This document shows positions 45,840 through 54,472 of a stretch of DNA of 64,000 bases, in pieces. Location of the stretch: positions 248,001 to 312,000 of the forward strand of contig CAZNUW010000003.1 in the NCBI GenBank assembly GCA_964576515.1, read 5' to 3'. Origin of the DNA: SHVO01 sp964576515 (GTDB taxonomy: Bacteria; Pseudomonadota; Alphaproteobacteria; Rhodospirillales; Rhodospirillaceae). Made by a program: the position numbers and the translations under genes. Every line of letters starts with the position of its first letter. Within the stretch, counting starts at the first letter, position 1. Below the pieces are notes generated by a model. The model did no database searches and had not been told where the DNA came from. It saw nothing but the letters and a program-made list of their open reading frames with translations.

Positions 45840-46630
45840 GCGGCCGCCGCACTTTTACGTAGAACAAAAATCATCCGGCGCGAGGCGGGCGAATTGTCCA
45901 TCCGCAGGCCTTGCACGAAGTCGCCATAGACATCCACGACGTCGAGGCCGCCGGCCAGCTTGATCAACGCCATGAATTCCTGCGGCAAGGTGAAACGCTC
46001 GCGCGCCCGGTCGCGATAATCCGTCACCTTCCCGTTTTCCGTCACGCGCAGGATGGTCTCGACCTCGGCGATCTGGGTGATGGGATCGGGTTCGGGATTG
46101 TTCACCGCCCAGATGATCTCCACCTTCGTGCCGTCGCGCTCGCCTTCGTATTTGTAGGAACCGTAATTCCACATCGAACAATCGCGCGGGTGCGTGACCT
46201 CGAACAGATAAATCCCGCCGGGCGTAAGATTCGCCGCGACCGTGCGGAAGTGATCGACGAGATCGTCGCCGGTCGCGAGGCAATCGATGCTGTCGTACAT
46301 GGTGATGATGGCGTCGACGGGCTTGGCGAGCGAGAAACCGCGCATGTCGGCGGCGATCCACTCGGCCTCCAGGCCTTGCGCCTTCGCCTCCAGCCGCGCG
46401 AAGTCGATCATCTCGGGCATCAGGTCCAAGCCGATTGCCCGTACGCCTTTTTTCACGAAGGCGCACACGTGATATCCGGGCCCGCAGGCGATCTCGAGCA
46501 CGGAGGCGAGCGGCCGTCCGTTGAGGCGCCGGTATTCGTCCATGATGAAAGAGACTTCGGGGTCGATATTCCGGCGAAAGGCGATGTCGTAGTACGACGC
46601 CCTCGCGTAAACTTGATTGAACTCCGCCAC
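45836..46630 (-). CDS. class I SAM-dependent methyltransferase
   Basis: I start at the GTG at 46630 (264 residues), with AGAGG seven bases upstream; the frame remains open to 46726 but that extension overlaps the divergent porin start. The SAM-binding motif I is VLEIACGPGYHV. GLDLMPEMIDFARLEA is motif II and AADMRGF motif III. The C-terminal half carries antiparallel strands around the substrate site (EVTHPRDCSMWNYG). It is coupled to the SET-domain gene by an ATGA overlap. The substrate is unknown; a small molecule is as likely as a protein. Confidence 0.85.
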   Translation of the reverse strand: MAEFNQVYARASYYDIAFRRNIDPEVSFIMDEYRRLNGRPLASVLEIACGPGYHVCAFVKKGVRAIGLDLMPEMIDFARLEAKAQGLEAEWIAADMRGFSLAKPVDAIITMYDSIDCLATGDDLVDHFRTVAANLTPGGIYLFEVTHPRDCSMWNYGSYKYEGERDGTKVEIIWAVNNPEPDPITQIAEVETILRVTENGKVTDYRDRARERFTLPQEFMALIKLAGGLDVVDVYGDFVQGLRMDNSPASRRMIFVLRKSAAAA

Positions 46631-46720
46631 GATAAAACCTCTGCTGCGGAGTCCCTTGCCGACCCCATTTGATGCGGCCAATAATGGCGCGCAAACGGCG
46701 AAAATCAAGGGCGGCTTTTC

Positions 46721-47452
46721 TTGCAACCGACATCATTTCCACTGCGTTTGGTTTGCATCGCGGCCCCGTTTTTGAGTTTGTTTCCAGCCGGCGCGGCCGC
46801 GGCGGACGATGCGCCCCTCGCCTTCTCCGGCGAGGTCGCCCTGACGTCGGACTACGTTTATCGCGGACAGTCGTTCAGCGACGGCGCGCCGGCGATCCAA
46901 GGATCCCTGCACTGGAGCAACGCGGACGCCACGACGCTACCGGGCCTCTCCGCCGACGCATGGGCGTCCTCGATCGACTTCGGCGGAGGCGACCCGACCG
47001 ACGCCGAACTTTCGGCAACGCTTGGTTATACGTTCGCGCTTCCACACGCCGCCATCGATCTGGGCGTCAGCTACATCGTATATCCGGGCGCCCCGGAGGG
47101 CGGACGTTACGATTATGCGGAGCTCTCCGGCGCGGTGACGGCCCCGATCTCATCGGGTGACGTGACGGCGTCCCTCCACTACAGCCCGCGCTATTCCGGC
47201 GATACGGGGGCTGCGCTTTTCGCCGATCTCGAGGGACGATGGCCGCTGGGAGACACGCTCAGCGTGACCGCCGCGCTCGGCCAAGCCTTCCTCGATCCGC
47301 GCGCCGGGGTCGACTACGTCTATTGGCAAGCGGGATTATCAGCCGAGGCGTTCGGCTTGACCTTCGATCTCCGCTATCACGGCAACAACGCCACCATCTG
47401 TACCACGGCTTGCGCGGACCGCGTTTCGTTCACGCTCGCGAAGGTGTTTTGA
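46721..47452 (+). CDS. TorF-family putative outer-membrane porin
   Basis: The 243-residue protein has a signal peptide ending GAAAADD and a beta-barrel pattern of alternating residues. The segment SGEVALTSDYVYRGQSFSDG is the strong family signature, and the barrel closes with VSFTLAKVF ending in Phe, as outer-membrane proteins do. TorF-type proteins occur widely in Proteobacteria without a defined substrate. The start is a TTG, as no ATG lies near a signal peptide; AAGGGCGG is some 14 bases upstream. It converges on the membrane protein at 47468. Confidence 0.8.
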   Translation: MQPTSFPLRLVCIAAPFLSLFPAGAAAADDAPLAFSGEVALTSDYVYRGQSFSDGAPAIQGSLHWSNADATTLPGLSADAWASSIDFGGGDPTDAELSATLGYTFALPHAAIDLGVSYIVYPGAPEGGRYDYAELSGAVTAPISSGDVTASLHYSPRYSGDTGAALFADLEGRWPLGDTLSVTAALGQAFLDPRAGVDYVYWQAGLSAEAFGLTFDLRYHGNNATICTTACADRVSFTLAKVF

Positions 47453-47467
47453 GCCCGGCGCACGGCG

Positions 47468-49195
47468 CTAACCGGGGACGTCCGCCATCGCGTCGTCCGT
47501 TCCCGGACACAGGACGGCGAGATCGCCGTTCGCATCGGCGGCGACAAAGCCGTTGAAACCGCCGCGGCGTCCGCGCCAACCCATGACGGCGGCGACATCG
47601 GGCCGGGGCGCGCCGGACATGGCGAGGCCCACGACGCGCCCGTCCACGGCAAAGTAGATCAGGCGCGGTTGGCGCAGGCGCTCCTTATCGATCGCCCAGC
47701 CGTCGACGCCGCGAAAACGATCCTCGCCGGGGATCGCGCGCATCCGCTCCACCGCGCCCGTGCAGGCCCGCCACCCGTCCGGGATGGGGCCGCCTATGCG
47801 CGCCGTGATCCGGTTCCAGGCGGGATCGGCGAAAATGGACCTGTTCATGGCGGCCAAGCGGTCGGCGGCTGTTTTCACGTGCAAATAGTAGTCGCGCGTC
47901 TTGCTGAGATAGATTTTGCGCAAGGCCTCCGGATCATAGACGCCGAGCACGAGCGCCAAGGCCCCGTGCATGCGTTCCTGACGGGCGAGTGGCCCTTCGC
48001 CGTTCAAGGCCTGGAATTGAATGGGAAGAAGAACCAGCGCCAGCGCCGCCGAGGTCCGCGCGAAAATCGCCTGCGCGCGAGGCCGCGTTTGAAGGACGGC
48101 GGCGCCGAGGATCAAACAGGCGCACCACGCCGCCAAGGACGGTGTGGCATAGCGCGAGATCATGGACGCATCGTGCGCGATGGCGGCCCGGCCGTAGGAG
48201 ACCATAAGGCATGTTCCGCCGATGAAAGCGATCATCGCTAGAAGGCCAAGGAACATGGGGTGAAGCTGCGTCCCTTGACGCCACCATAGGATCGCGAGCG
48301 CGAGGACGACGCCCGCGAACGCCACGCCCCCCATAACGCCGCCCGCAACATGACCGGAGATGTGCCCCAAGGGATCGCCCATGAAGGTCGCCGCGAACAG
48401 AACAAAGTCGGCCGGCGTAGGCGTGACGCCGTCGGATCCCAGGGCAAAGCCGCGAAACCAAAGCGCGGTCAAAACGCCGCCCGATACCGTCAGAACAAGC
48501 ACCCGGCCCCACGAAATACGGCCCGTCACCCGCGCCAGCACGACCTGCATCGCGACCAGGAGCGGAAAGACCAACAGACCGTTCACCATCGTCCCGAGCG
48601 AGGCCGCGCCGAAAACGAGAGCGCCGATGAACCAGGGCACGAAACGCGGTGCGCGCGCGGACATCGCAAGATACGCGAAGGCGGCCAAGGGAAAGAGGAC
48701 GGCAACCAAGAACTGGCTTTGAAACGCCCAGACGAAGTTCTCGCTCTGCATCCAGGAGAGAGACAGCGCCGCCAAAGCGCAGCAGACAATTTTCCAATGG
48801 CCGTCGTCGCGGATCAGCGGCCGGGCCGTCCCGCAAAACGCCATCCACACCAGGATGCCGAGTCCGACATTCGCCGGCAGGAGGAGATACGAGCGGGCGC
48901 CGAATACATGGAGATCCAGCCAGAACAGGATCTTGGAAAAAACGATCCGGTGTTCGTTGTGCTGCGCCAGGAACTGCCCGTCCACGCCGTCGCGCACCGC
49001 GAGATAGAACCAGACCGCCCCGTCCCACATGTCCCAAAAAGGCACGGCGGAAAAGCCGCGCCAGGTTCCGGCGATCACCAGGACAAGAAAGACGACGGGG
49101 ATAGACGCCTGGACCGCCGGGCGCTCGAGGGCGGACAGAAAAGCCCCCGCACGGGAGCGGACGGTCGCGCGGACTTCGGGATATGTCGCTTGCAT
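47468..49195 (-). CDS. polytopic membrane protein, possible GT-C glycosyltransferase
   Basis: The 575-residue protein has about eleven hydrophobic segments over the first 400 residues. The first outer loop holds acidic and aromatic residues (VPFWDMWDGAVWFYL) and is followed by QHNEHRIVFSK, a layout like GT-C enzymes that use lipid-linked sugars. The last 130 residues form a soluble domain (GVDGWAIDKERL, YFAVDGRVVG, RPDVAAVMG, GFNGFVAA) of a beta-sandwich look, seen beside sugar-transfer proteins. It is divergent from SulP. AGGATGTC precedes the ATG. I do not recognise the family with certainty; a lipid-linked sugar transferase is my guess. Confidence 0.55.
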   Translation of the reverse strand: MQATYPEVRATVRSRAGAFLSALERPAVQASIPVVFLVLVIAGTWRGFSAVPFWDMWDGAVWFYLAVRDGVDGQFLAQHNEHRIVFSKILFWLDLHVFGARSYLLLPANVGLGILVWMAFCGTARPLIRDDGHWKIVCCALAALSLSWMQSENFVWAFQSQFLVAVLFPLAAFAYLAMSARAPRFVPWFIGALVFGAASLGTMVNGLLVFPLLVAMQVVLARVTGRISWGRVLVLTVSGGVLTALWFRGFALGSDGVTPTPADFVLFAATFMGDPLGHISGHVAGGVMGGVAFAGVVLALAILWWRQGTQLHPMFLGLLAMIAFIGGTCLMVSYGRAAIAHDASMISRYATPSLAAWCACLILGAAVLQTRPRAQAIFARTSAALALVLLPIQFQALNGEGPLARQERMHGALALVLGVYDPEALRKIYLSKTRDYYLHVKTAADRLAAMNRSIFADPAWNRITARIGGPIPDGWRACTGAVERMRAIPGEDRFRGVDGWAIDKERLRQPRLIYFAVDGRVVGLAMSGAPRPDVAAVMGWRGRRGGFNGFVAADANGDLAVLCPGTDDAMADVPG

Positions 49196-49326
49196 GACAT
49201 CCTATGCCTGTCGGCCCGAACTATATCGGCGCCGCCTTCGGCTTTCTATCGCGCAGGCGTCGCCGACCGGTGCAAGAGCCCCATTGTTCGCGTATGGTCG
49301 CACAAGGGTTAGGGGACGAGACGACG

Positions 49327-51513
49327 ATGAGCGGCCTCCGGGGGACAGAGCGGATGCAGCGGGTGCGCGACATGAACGCGGCAACGATCGCGCGTCAGGC
49401 GTCGGCGGGCCTCATCTCCGGCTTGAGCGCGGTCATCTATGCCCTGTCCTATGGCGCGCTTCTGTTCGCGGGGCCGCTGGCGGGCCTGGTCGGCTACGCC
49501 ATCACCGTCACCTTGATCACCGCCATCATCGGCGCGGTGATGGGGGCCCTGTCCGACGGCAAATCCTTCATCGCGGGCCCGGATTCCAACACCATCACGG
49601 TGCTGGCCAGCATCGTCGCCGGCCTCGGCGCCATGAACCTCACCGAAGCCACGACGGGCCGCCTCGCCCTGGAACTCGCGCTCACAACGACGATGCTGAC
49701 GTGCATCCTGTGCGGGCTCACGTTCTTCTTTGTCGCGCGGGCCAATCTTTCCCAACTGGTGCGCTATATCCCGTTCGCGGTGATGGCGGGTTTCCTTGCC
49801 GCCACAGGCTGGCTGATCGCGAGCGGCGCGCTCAACATCATCGCCGGGCTACCGCTCAGCATCGCCGGGTTTGATGCGTTCATCGCCGCCCCTTGGCGTC
49901 CCGAACTGGCGGTGGGTCTTGTCGTCACCGGCGTTCTTTTCACCCTGGCGCCGCGCGTCTCGGGCGCGGTGCTGATCCCCGCCGTCATGCTGATCGCCAC
50001 GCTTTTCGTGAACCTTGTGCTGGAAAGCGGCGTCTGCGCGTCAAGCGCCTGCGCCCCTGAACGCTGGCTGTTTGAAAAGATGACCGCGCTTCCGTGGCTG
50101 CCGCCGTGGGACTTCACGCTGCGGCTTCAAGACGCCGGGTTTCTGTTCGATCACCTTCCCGCGATGCTTGTGGTCGCCTTCGTCGGCCTGATCACCGCGC
50201 TTCTGTCCGTGGCGAGCCTTGAACTCAGCTACAAGAAGGAGTTCGACCTTAACAAAATCCTGCAGCAGCATGCGGCCGGATCGGGGCTCGCCGCCATGGT
50301 CGGCGGCTTCACACCGATCCTGTCCATCGGACGCACACTGCTGAACCATCGCACGGGCGGAGGACGGGTCGGCGGGTTCATCGCCGCCGCCGTTTGCCTC
50401 GCGACTCTCATGGGCGCGGGCGGCGTCGTCTCCTATGTGCCGAAACCCGCGCTCGGCGGGCTCGTCCTGTTTCTGGGCCTCGGCATGCTGAAACAATGGT
50501 TGTGGGATCCGTGGCGCACCGCTTCGCGCGTCGAGATCGCGCAGATCGTCCTGATTCTTGCGTTGGTCGCGAACTTCGGATTCATGGTCGGCTTCTCGGC
50601 GGGCGTGATCTTGTCGTGCGCGGTCTTCATCATCACCTACAGCCGCATCCCCATCGCGAGCGTCTCGACCAACCTGTCGCTGTTCTCAAGTTCCGTCGCA
50701 CGGCCGGAAGCGGACACGAAAATCCTGCGTGAACACGGACAAAAAGCCCTGATCCACCGGCTGAGGGGCTACGTCTTCTTCGGATCGGCCAGCAAGATCG
50801 ACAAAGTGTTCCGCGCCATGCCGGACGAGGTGGAGGCCGTCGTCATCGACTTCTCCAGCGTCAGCGGGATCGACAGTTCCGCCGTCGGCGTCTTTCAACG
50901 CATGTTGCGGCGTCATCAATATAAGGAAACCGTTTTCTATCTGGTGTACGGCGATGGAACCGAGCGCGCGGTCCGCGCGATATCCCTGGCCGAGATCAAG
51001 GACAGGATTCATTATATGTCGACCCTCGACCGCGCGGTCGAAACGGCCGAGGACGATCTTATCGTGCGCAACGGCGGCGGCGGCGCGCGCGCTACCGCGC
51101 TTCAGTTCCTGGACCAGCCTTCATCCCGCGCAACGTTCCTCGGGTATTGCGAATATCGCAAAGTCGCCAGGGGCGAAGCCCTCTGCGCCGAAGGCGACAG
51201 GTCGAACGAGGTGTTTTTCCTGGAAAGCGGGAGCCTCGAGGTTCTGAAGGTCACCACGGATCGCCGCGTTCTGCGCCTGGCGAAACTTCATGCGGGGGCG
51301 ATGGTGGGAGAACTGGCGTTTTATACAGGTGACGCCCGCACCGCCTCGATCGGCGCAGATACGGACGCGGTGGTGTATGTATTGCGGCGTGACGGTCTTG
51401 CCAGATTACGCGCCGAGCATCCGGACCTCGCCACCATGTTCGACCATATGGTCATCCACAAGGTATCGCATGCGTTGACCCGGGCGAATAAACTACTCGC
51501 GGTGTATCGGTAA
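49327..51513 (+). CDS. SulP-family anion transporter with STAS and cyclic-nucleotide-binding domains
   Basis: I place the start at the ATG at 49327 (728 residues); the frame opens at 49204 but the added residues are basic and unlike the family. A SulP membrane core (about residues 25-450) is followed by a STAS domain (about 470-560) with VVIDFSSVSGIDSSAVG, then a cNMP-binding domain (about 600-720) with VGELAFYTGDARTAS, which retains the Glu and Arg expected for cyclic-nucleotide contact. SulP proteins carry sulfate, bicarbonate, chloride or dicarboxylates. Substrate and ligand are unknown. It is the second cNMP-domain transporter within 10 kb. Confidence 0.85.
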   Translation: MSGLRGTERMQRVRDMNAATIARQASAGLISGLSAVIYALSYGALLFAGPLAGLVGYAITVTLITAIIGAVMGALSDGKSFIAGPDSNTITVLASIVAGLGAMNLTEATTGRLALELALTTTMLTCILCGLTFFFVARANLSQLVRYIPFAVMAGFLAATGWLIASGALNIIAGLPLSIAGFDAFIAAPWRPELAVGLVVTGVLFTLAPRVSGAVLIPAVMLIATLFVNLVLESGVCASSACAPERWLFEKMTALPWLPPWDFTLRLQDAGFLFDHLPAMLVVAFVGLITALLSVASLELSYKKEFDLNKILQQHAAGSGLAAMVGGFTPILSIGRTLLNHRTGGGRVGGFIAAAVCLATLMGAGGVVSYVPKPALGGLVLFLGLGMLKQWLWDPWRTASRVEIAQIVLILALVANFGFMVGFSAGVILSCAVFIITYSRIPIASVSTNLSLFSSSVARPEADTKILREHGQKALIHRLRGYVFFGSASKIDKVFRAMPDEVEAVVIDFSSVSGIDSSAVGVFQRMLRRHQYKETVFYLVYGDGTERAVRAISLAEIKDRIHYMSTLDRAVETAEDDLIVRNGGGGARATALQFLDQPSSRATFLGYCEYRKVARGEALCAEGDRSNEVFFLESGSLEVLKVTTDRRVLRLAKLHAGAMVGELAFYTGDARTASIGADTDAVVYVLRRDGLARLRAEHPDLATMFDHMVIHKVSHALTRANKLLAVYR

Positions 51514-51623
51514 GCGAACCACCCTCTGCTTGGCGTCATTTTCGCCGACGCCTATCAACCGCAAGGGCAGAATTCCGCTGACGGGTCGGCGGCGCTGCCC
51601 TAAAATCAGGCCCCCCAGGACTT

Positions 51624-53129
51624 ATGAACGTCCGCGAGACACGTCCCATGAATCAGAGCGCACGGCCGGCTGTGAACGGCCTCCCGGCGGGCGCTTCGCC
51701 GGAAGCGAACGATCCTCTGATCGTCGATCTCGACGGCACGTTGCTGCGCACAGACCTTCTGTACGAGAAGTTCGCGCGATTGCTTTTCTCGCAGCCGTGG
51801 ATCCTGCTCCTCATCCCTTTCTGGCTCCTGCGCGGCAAAGCCGCCCTGAAGCGGGAGTTCACACGGCGCGCCGATCTCGACGTTGAGAGCTTGCCCGTCA
51901 ACACCGACCTTCTCGCATGGCTTCGCGCCGAAAAAGCGCGCGGACGCACCCTCGCACTGGTTTCGGCCTCGGATCACGACTTGGTGGCCCGCGTCGCGGC
52001 GCGGTTCGGCGAGTTGTTCGATATCGTGCAGGGAAGCGACGGAACCACCAACCTCGCGGGGCGACAGAAGCTTGACGTGTTGTCCGCGCGTTTCGGCGCG
52101 GCCTTCACCTATGCCGGCGACGAACATCGCGACATCGTGATTTGGGAGCATTGCCGGTCCGCGGTGCTGGCGGGACGCGGGTGCGGCCTGCGCGCCCGTC
52201 TTTCACCGGCCGTCGCCGTGGCCGGCGCTTTTCCCGTCCCGGCCGCGACCCTGACGACATGGGCGCGCGCACTGCGGGTACAGCAGTGGGCCAAGAACGC
52301 GCTTTTGTTCGTGCCTTTGCTGCTGTCGGGCCACTTTCTCGACGCCGGACTTCTCGCGCGCGTGACCCTGGCATTCTTCACCTTCAGTCTTTTGGCATCC
52401 GGGTCTTATCTGTTGAACGATCTTGTCGACCTGCGCGCCGACCGCCTGCACCGGTCGAAGGCGCACCGGCCGCTCGCCTCCGGCGAGATTCCATTGCGGT
52501 CGGCGTTTCTGGCGCTGCCCGTCATCGCGGCGACCGTGGCGGCGCTTTTGACTCAATTGCCTTTGGCTTTTACCGGCGTCGCCGCCGTGTATCTCGCGAT
52601 GACGCTGGCTTATTCCTATGGCTTGAAGCGCGTTCCGATCCTGGACCTGCTGACGCTCGGCTTCCTGTTCACGGTGCGCATCTTCGCGGGCATCGCCGCG
52701 TCCGGATCGACGATCTCGCCGTGGCTGCTGGTCTTCGCGATGTTCTTTTTCTTCAGCCTGGCGACCGTCAAACGGTACAGTGAATGCCAGGTGATGTTGG
52801 CCGAGGGACGCAGCGAACTGACGGGACGCGGGTACCGCGCCCAGGACGCGGGCACGCTTCTCGCCCTCGGGGTCGCGAGCGGGTTTTGCTCGATCCTCGT
52901 GTTCTTCCTCTTCCTGATCGATCCGCTGTCTCCCGTCAGCGCTTACGAACGGCCGCAACTGCTGTGGCTGGTTTGCGGCGTGCTGGCCTACTGGCTGGGT
53001 CGCGCGTGGCTTGTGGCCGGGCGCGGCGAAATGCACGACGACGTCGTCGTCTTCGCGTTGAAGGATAAGACGTCCCTGGCGCTCGGCGCGCTGTGCGCGC
53101 TGCTTGGGCTGCTCGCCAACATCACATGA
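51624..53129 (+). CDS. HAD phosphatase-UbiA prenyltransferase fusion (likely polyprenyl-phosphate phosphoribosyltransferase)
   Basis: The 501-residue protein fuses two units. Residues about 30-190 are a HAD domain with all motifs: VDLDGTL (D35, D37), VSASD (S114), K149, and AGDEHRD (D166, D170). Residues about 215-500 are a UbiA-type membrane domain with NDLVDLRADRLHRSKAHRPL, matching the NDxxDxxxDxxxxxK pattern of mycobacterial Rv3806c, which makes decaprenyl-phosphoribosyl-5-phosphate. The HAD part could then remove the 5-phosphate, the step after Rv3806c. The next two genes resemble DprE1 and DprE2, which supports this. AGGA precedes the ATG; the stop overlaps the next start. Activity is inferred. 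Confidence 0.8.
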   Translation: MNVRETRPMNQSARPAVNGLPAGASPEANDPLIVDLDGTLLRTDLLYEKFARLLFSQPWILLLIPFWLLRGKAALKREFTRRADLDVESLPVNTDLLAWLRAEKARGRTLALVSASDHDLVARVAARFGELFDIVQGSDGTTNLAGRQKLDVLSARFGAAFTYAGDEHRDIVIWEHCRSAVLAGRGCGLRARLSPAVAVAGAFPVPAATLTTWARALRVQQWAKNALLFVPLLLSGHFLDAGLLARVTLAFFTFSLLASGSYLLNDLVDLRADRLHRSKAHRPLASGEIPLRSAFLALPVIAATVAALLTQLPLAFTGVAAVYLAMTLAYSYGLKRVPILDLLTLGFLFTVRIFAGIAASGSTISPWLLVFAMFFFFSLATVKRYSECQVMLAEGRSELTGRGYRAQDAGTLLALGVASGFCSILVFFLFLIDPLSPVSAYERPQLLWLVCGVLAYWLGRAWLVAGRGEMHDDVVVFALKDKTSLALGALCALLGLLANIT

Positions 53130-54472
53130 GTATGTCCGCGCCGCGCCACGACATCCTGGCCTGGGGACGGGCCCATCGCTTTGCGCACCATCTCGCGCGA
53201 CCGGCTTTCGCCGACGATCTTCCGGGGATTTTACAGGCGCGCGGCGCGCGTTCCGTCTTGGCGCGCGGGCTGGGACGCTCCTACGGCGATCAAGGCCTGA
53301 ATGCCGACGGGATCCTGATCGATATGCGCGCGCTCGATCACGTGCGGACGTTCGACACAACCACCGGAATTCTCGACGCCGAAGCGGGCATCAGCTTGCA
53401 CGGCATCCTGGACCTCGCGATGCGCCACGGCGGCGCATGGTTCCTGCCGGTCACGCCCGGCACAAAATTCGTCACCCTCGGCGGCGCTATCGCGAACGAC
53501 GTGCATGGAAAGAACCATCACGGCGCGGGATGCTTCGGCGGCCATGTCCTTTCGCTGCGTCTCATGCGCTCCGACGGTGAAATCGTCACGTGCGGTCCCG
53601 ACGAAAACACCGACCTGTTCCGCGCGACCATCGGCGGAATGGGACTTACGGGCCTGATCCTCTCCGCCCGTGTCGCGATGAAACCCGTGCCCGGCGCCTG
53701 GCTTGAGAGCGAGGATATCCGCTACGACTCATTGGATGCGTTTTACGAGATCACAACGCAATCGCTGCCCGACTGGGAATATACGGTGGCGTGGGTCGAC
53801 TGCCTCGCCCGGGGACCGCAGCTCGGCCGAGGTATTTTCTCCCGCGCCCGCCATGTCACCAACCGCCGTCCCGCGCCGCCTGTGCGCGGCCCACGGTTTT
53901 CGCTGCCGGTGGATCTGCCGAATTTCGCGCTCAATAAAATCACCTTGAGGGCTTTCAACGCCTTCTATCTGGCCCGCGCCGCGCGGCGGCCGATGCGCAA
54001 CGTTGTCCCGTTCGAGGGCGTTTTTTATCCTCTGGATGCGCTCGGTCAGTTCAACCGGCTTTATGGACGGCGCGGGTTTTACCAATATCAGTGCGTCCTT
54101 CCCGCGGGACAGGATCGCTGCGGGGTGCGCGCGTTGCTTGACGAGATTTCACGCGCGGGCGCGGGCTCGTTCCTGGCGGTCCTGAAAACACTGGGCCATA
54201 AACCGTCCCCGGGGATGATGTCGTTTCCCATGGCCGGCACGACCCTCGCCCTCGACTTCGCCAACGACGGCGCGCCGACGGGCGCGCTCCTTGCCCGGCT
54301 GGACGCCATCACGCGCGCCGCGGGCGGGCGCGTCTATGCGGCGAAGGATGGGCGCGTGACGGCGGCCGATTTTCAGGCGGGCTATCCGCAGTGGCGTACG
54401 TTCGCCGCGCAGATCGATCCCGGGTTTTCCTCGAGTTTCTGGCGCCGTGTGGGGCGGGACAACGTCGCATGA
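53126..54472 (+). CDS. dprE1: DprE1-like FAD-dependent decaprenylphosphoryl-ribose oxidase
   Basis: In mycobacteria DprE1 oxidises polyprenyl-phosphoryl-ribose to the 2-keto form. The 448-residue protein shares ARGLGRSYGDQGLN, GGAIANDVHGKNHHGAG and, near the C-terminus, RVYAAKDGRVTAADF, all matching the mycobacterial enzyme. The catalytic Lys corresponds to K407 and the conserved His pair is H131-H132. The position of mycobacterial Cys387 (WNICVDF) is Ala375 in GTTLALDF. I start at the ATG at 53126, whose ATGA overlaps the previous stop. ATGA overlap also joins it to dprE2. The family match is strong; sugar specificity is inferred. Confidence 0.87.
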   Translation: MSMSAPRHDILAWGRAHRFAHHLARPAFADDLPGILQARGARSVLARGLGRSYGDQGLNADGILIDMRALDHVRTFDTTTGILDAEAGISLHGILDLAMRHGGAWFLPVTPGTKFVTLGGAIANDVHGKNHHGAGCFGGHVLSLRLMRSDGEIVTCGPDENTDLFRATIGGMGLTGLILSARVAMKPVPGAWLESEDIRYDSLDAFYEITTQSLPDWEYTVAWVDCLARGPQLGRGIFSRARHVTNRRPAPPVRGPRFSLPVDLPNFALNKITLRAFNAFYLARAARRPMRNVVPFEGVFYPLDALGQFNRLYGRRGFYQYQCVLPAGQDRCGVRALLDEISRAGAGSFLAVLKTLGHKPSPGMMSFPMAGTTLALDFANDGAPTGALLARLDAITRAAGGRVYAAKDGRVTAADFQAGYPQWRTFAAQIDPGFSSSFWRRVGRDNVA

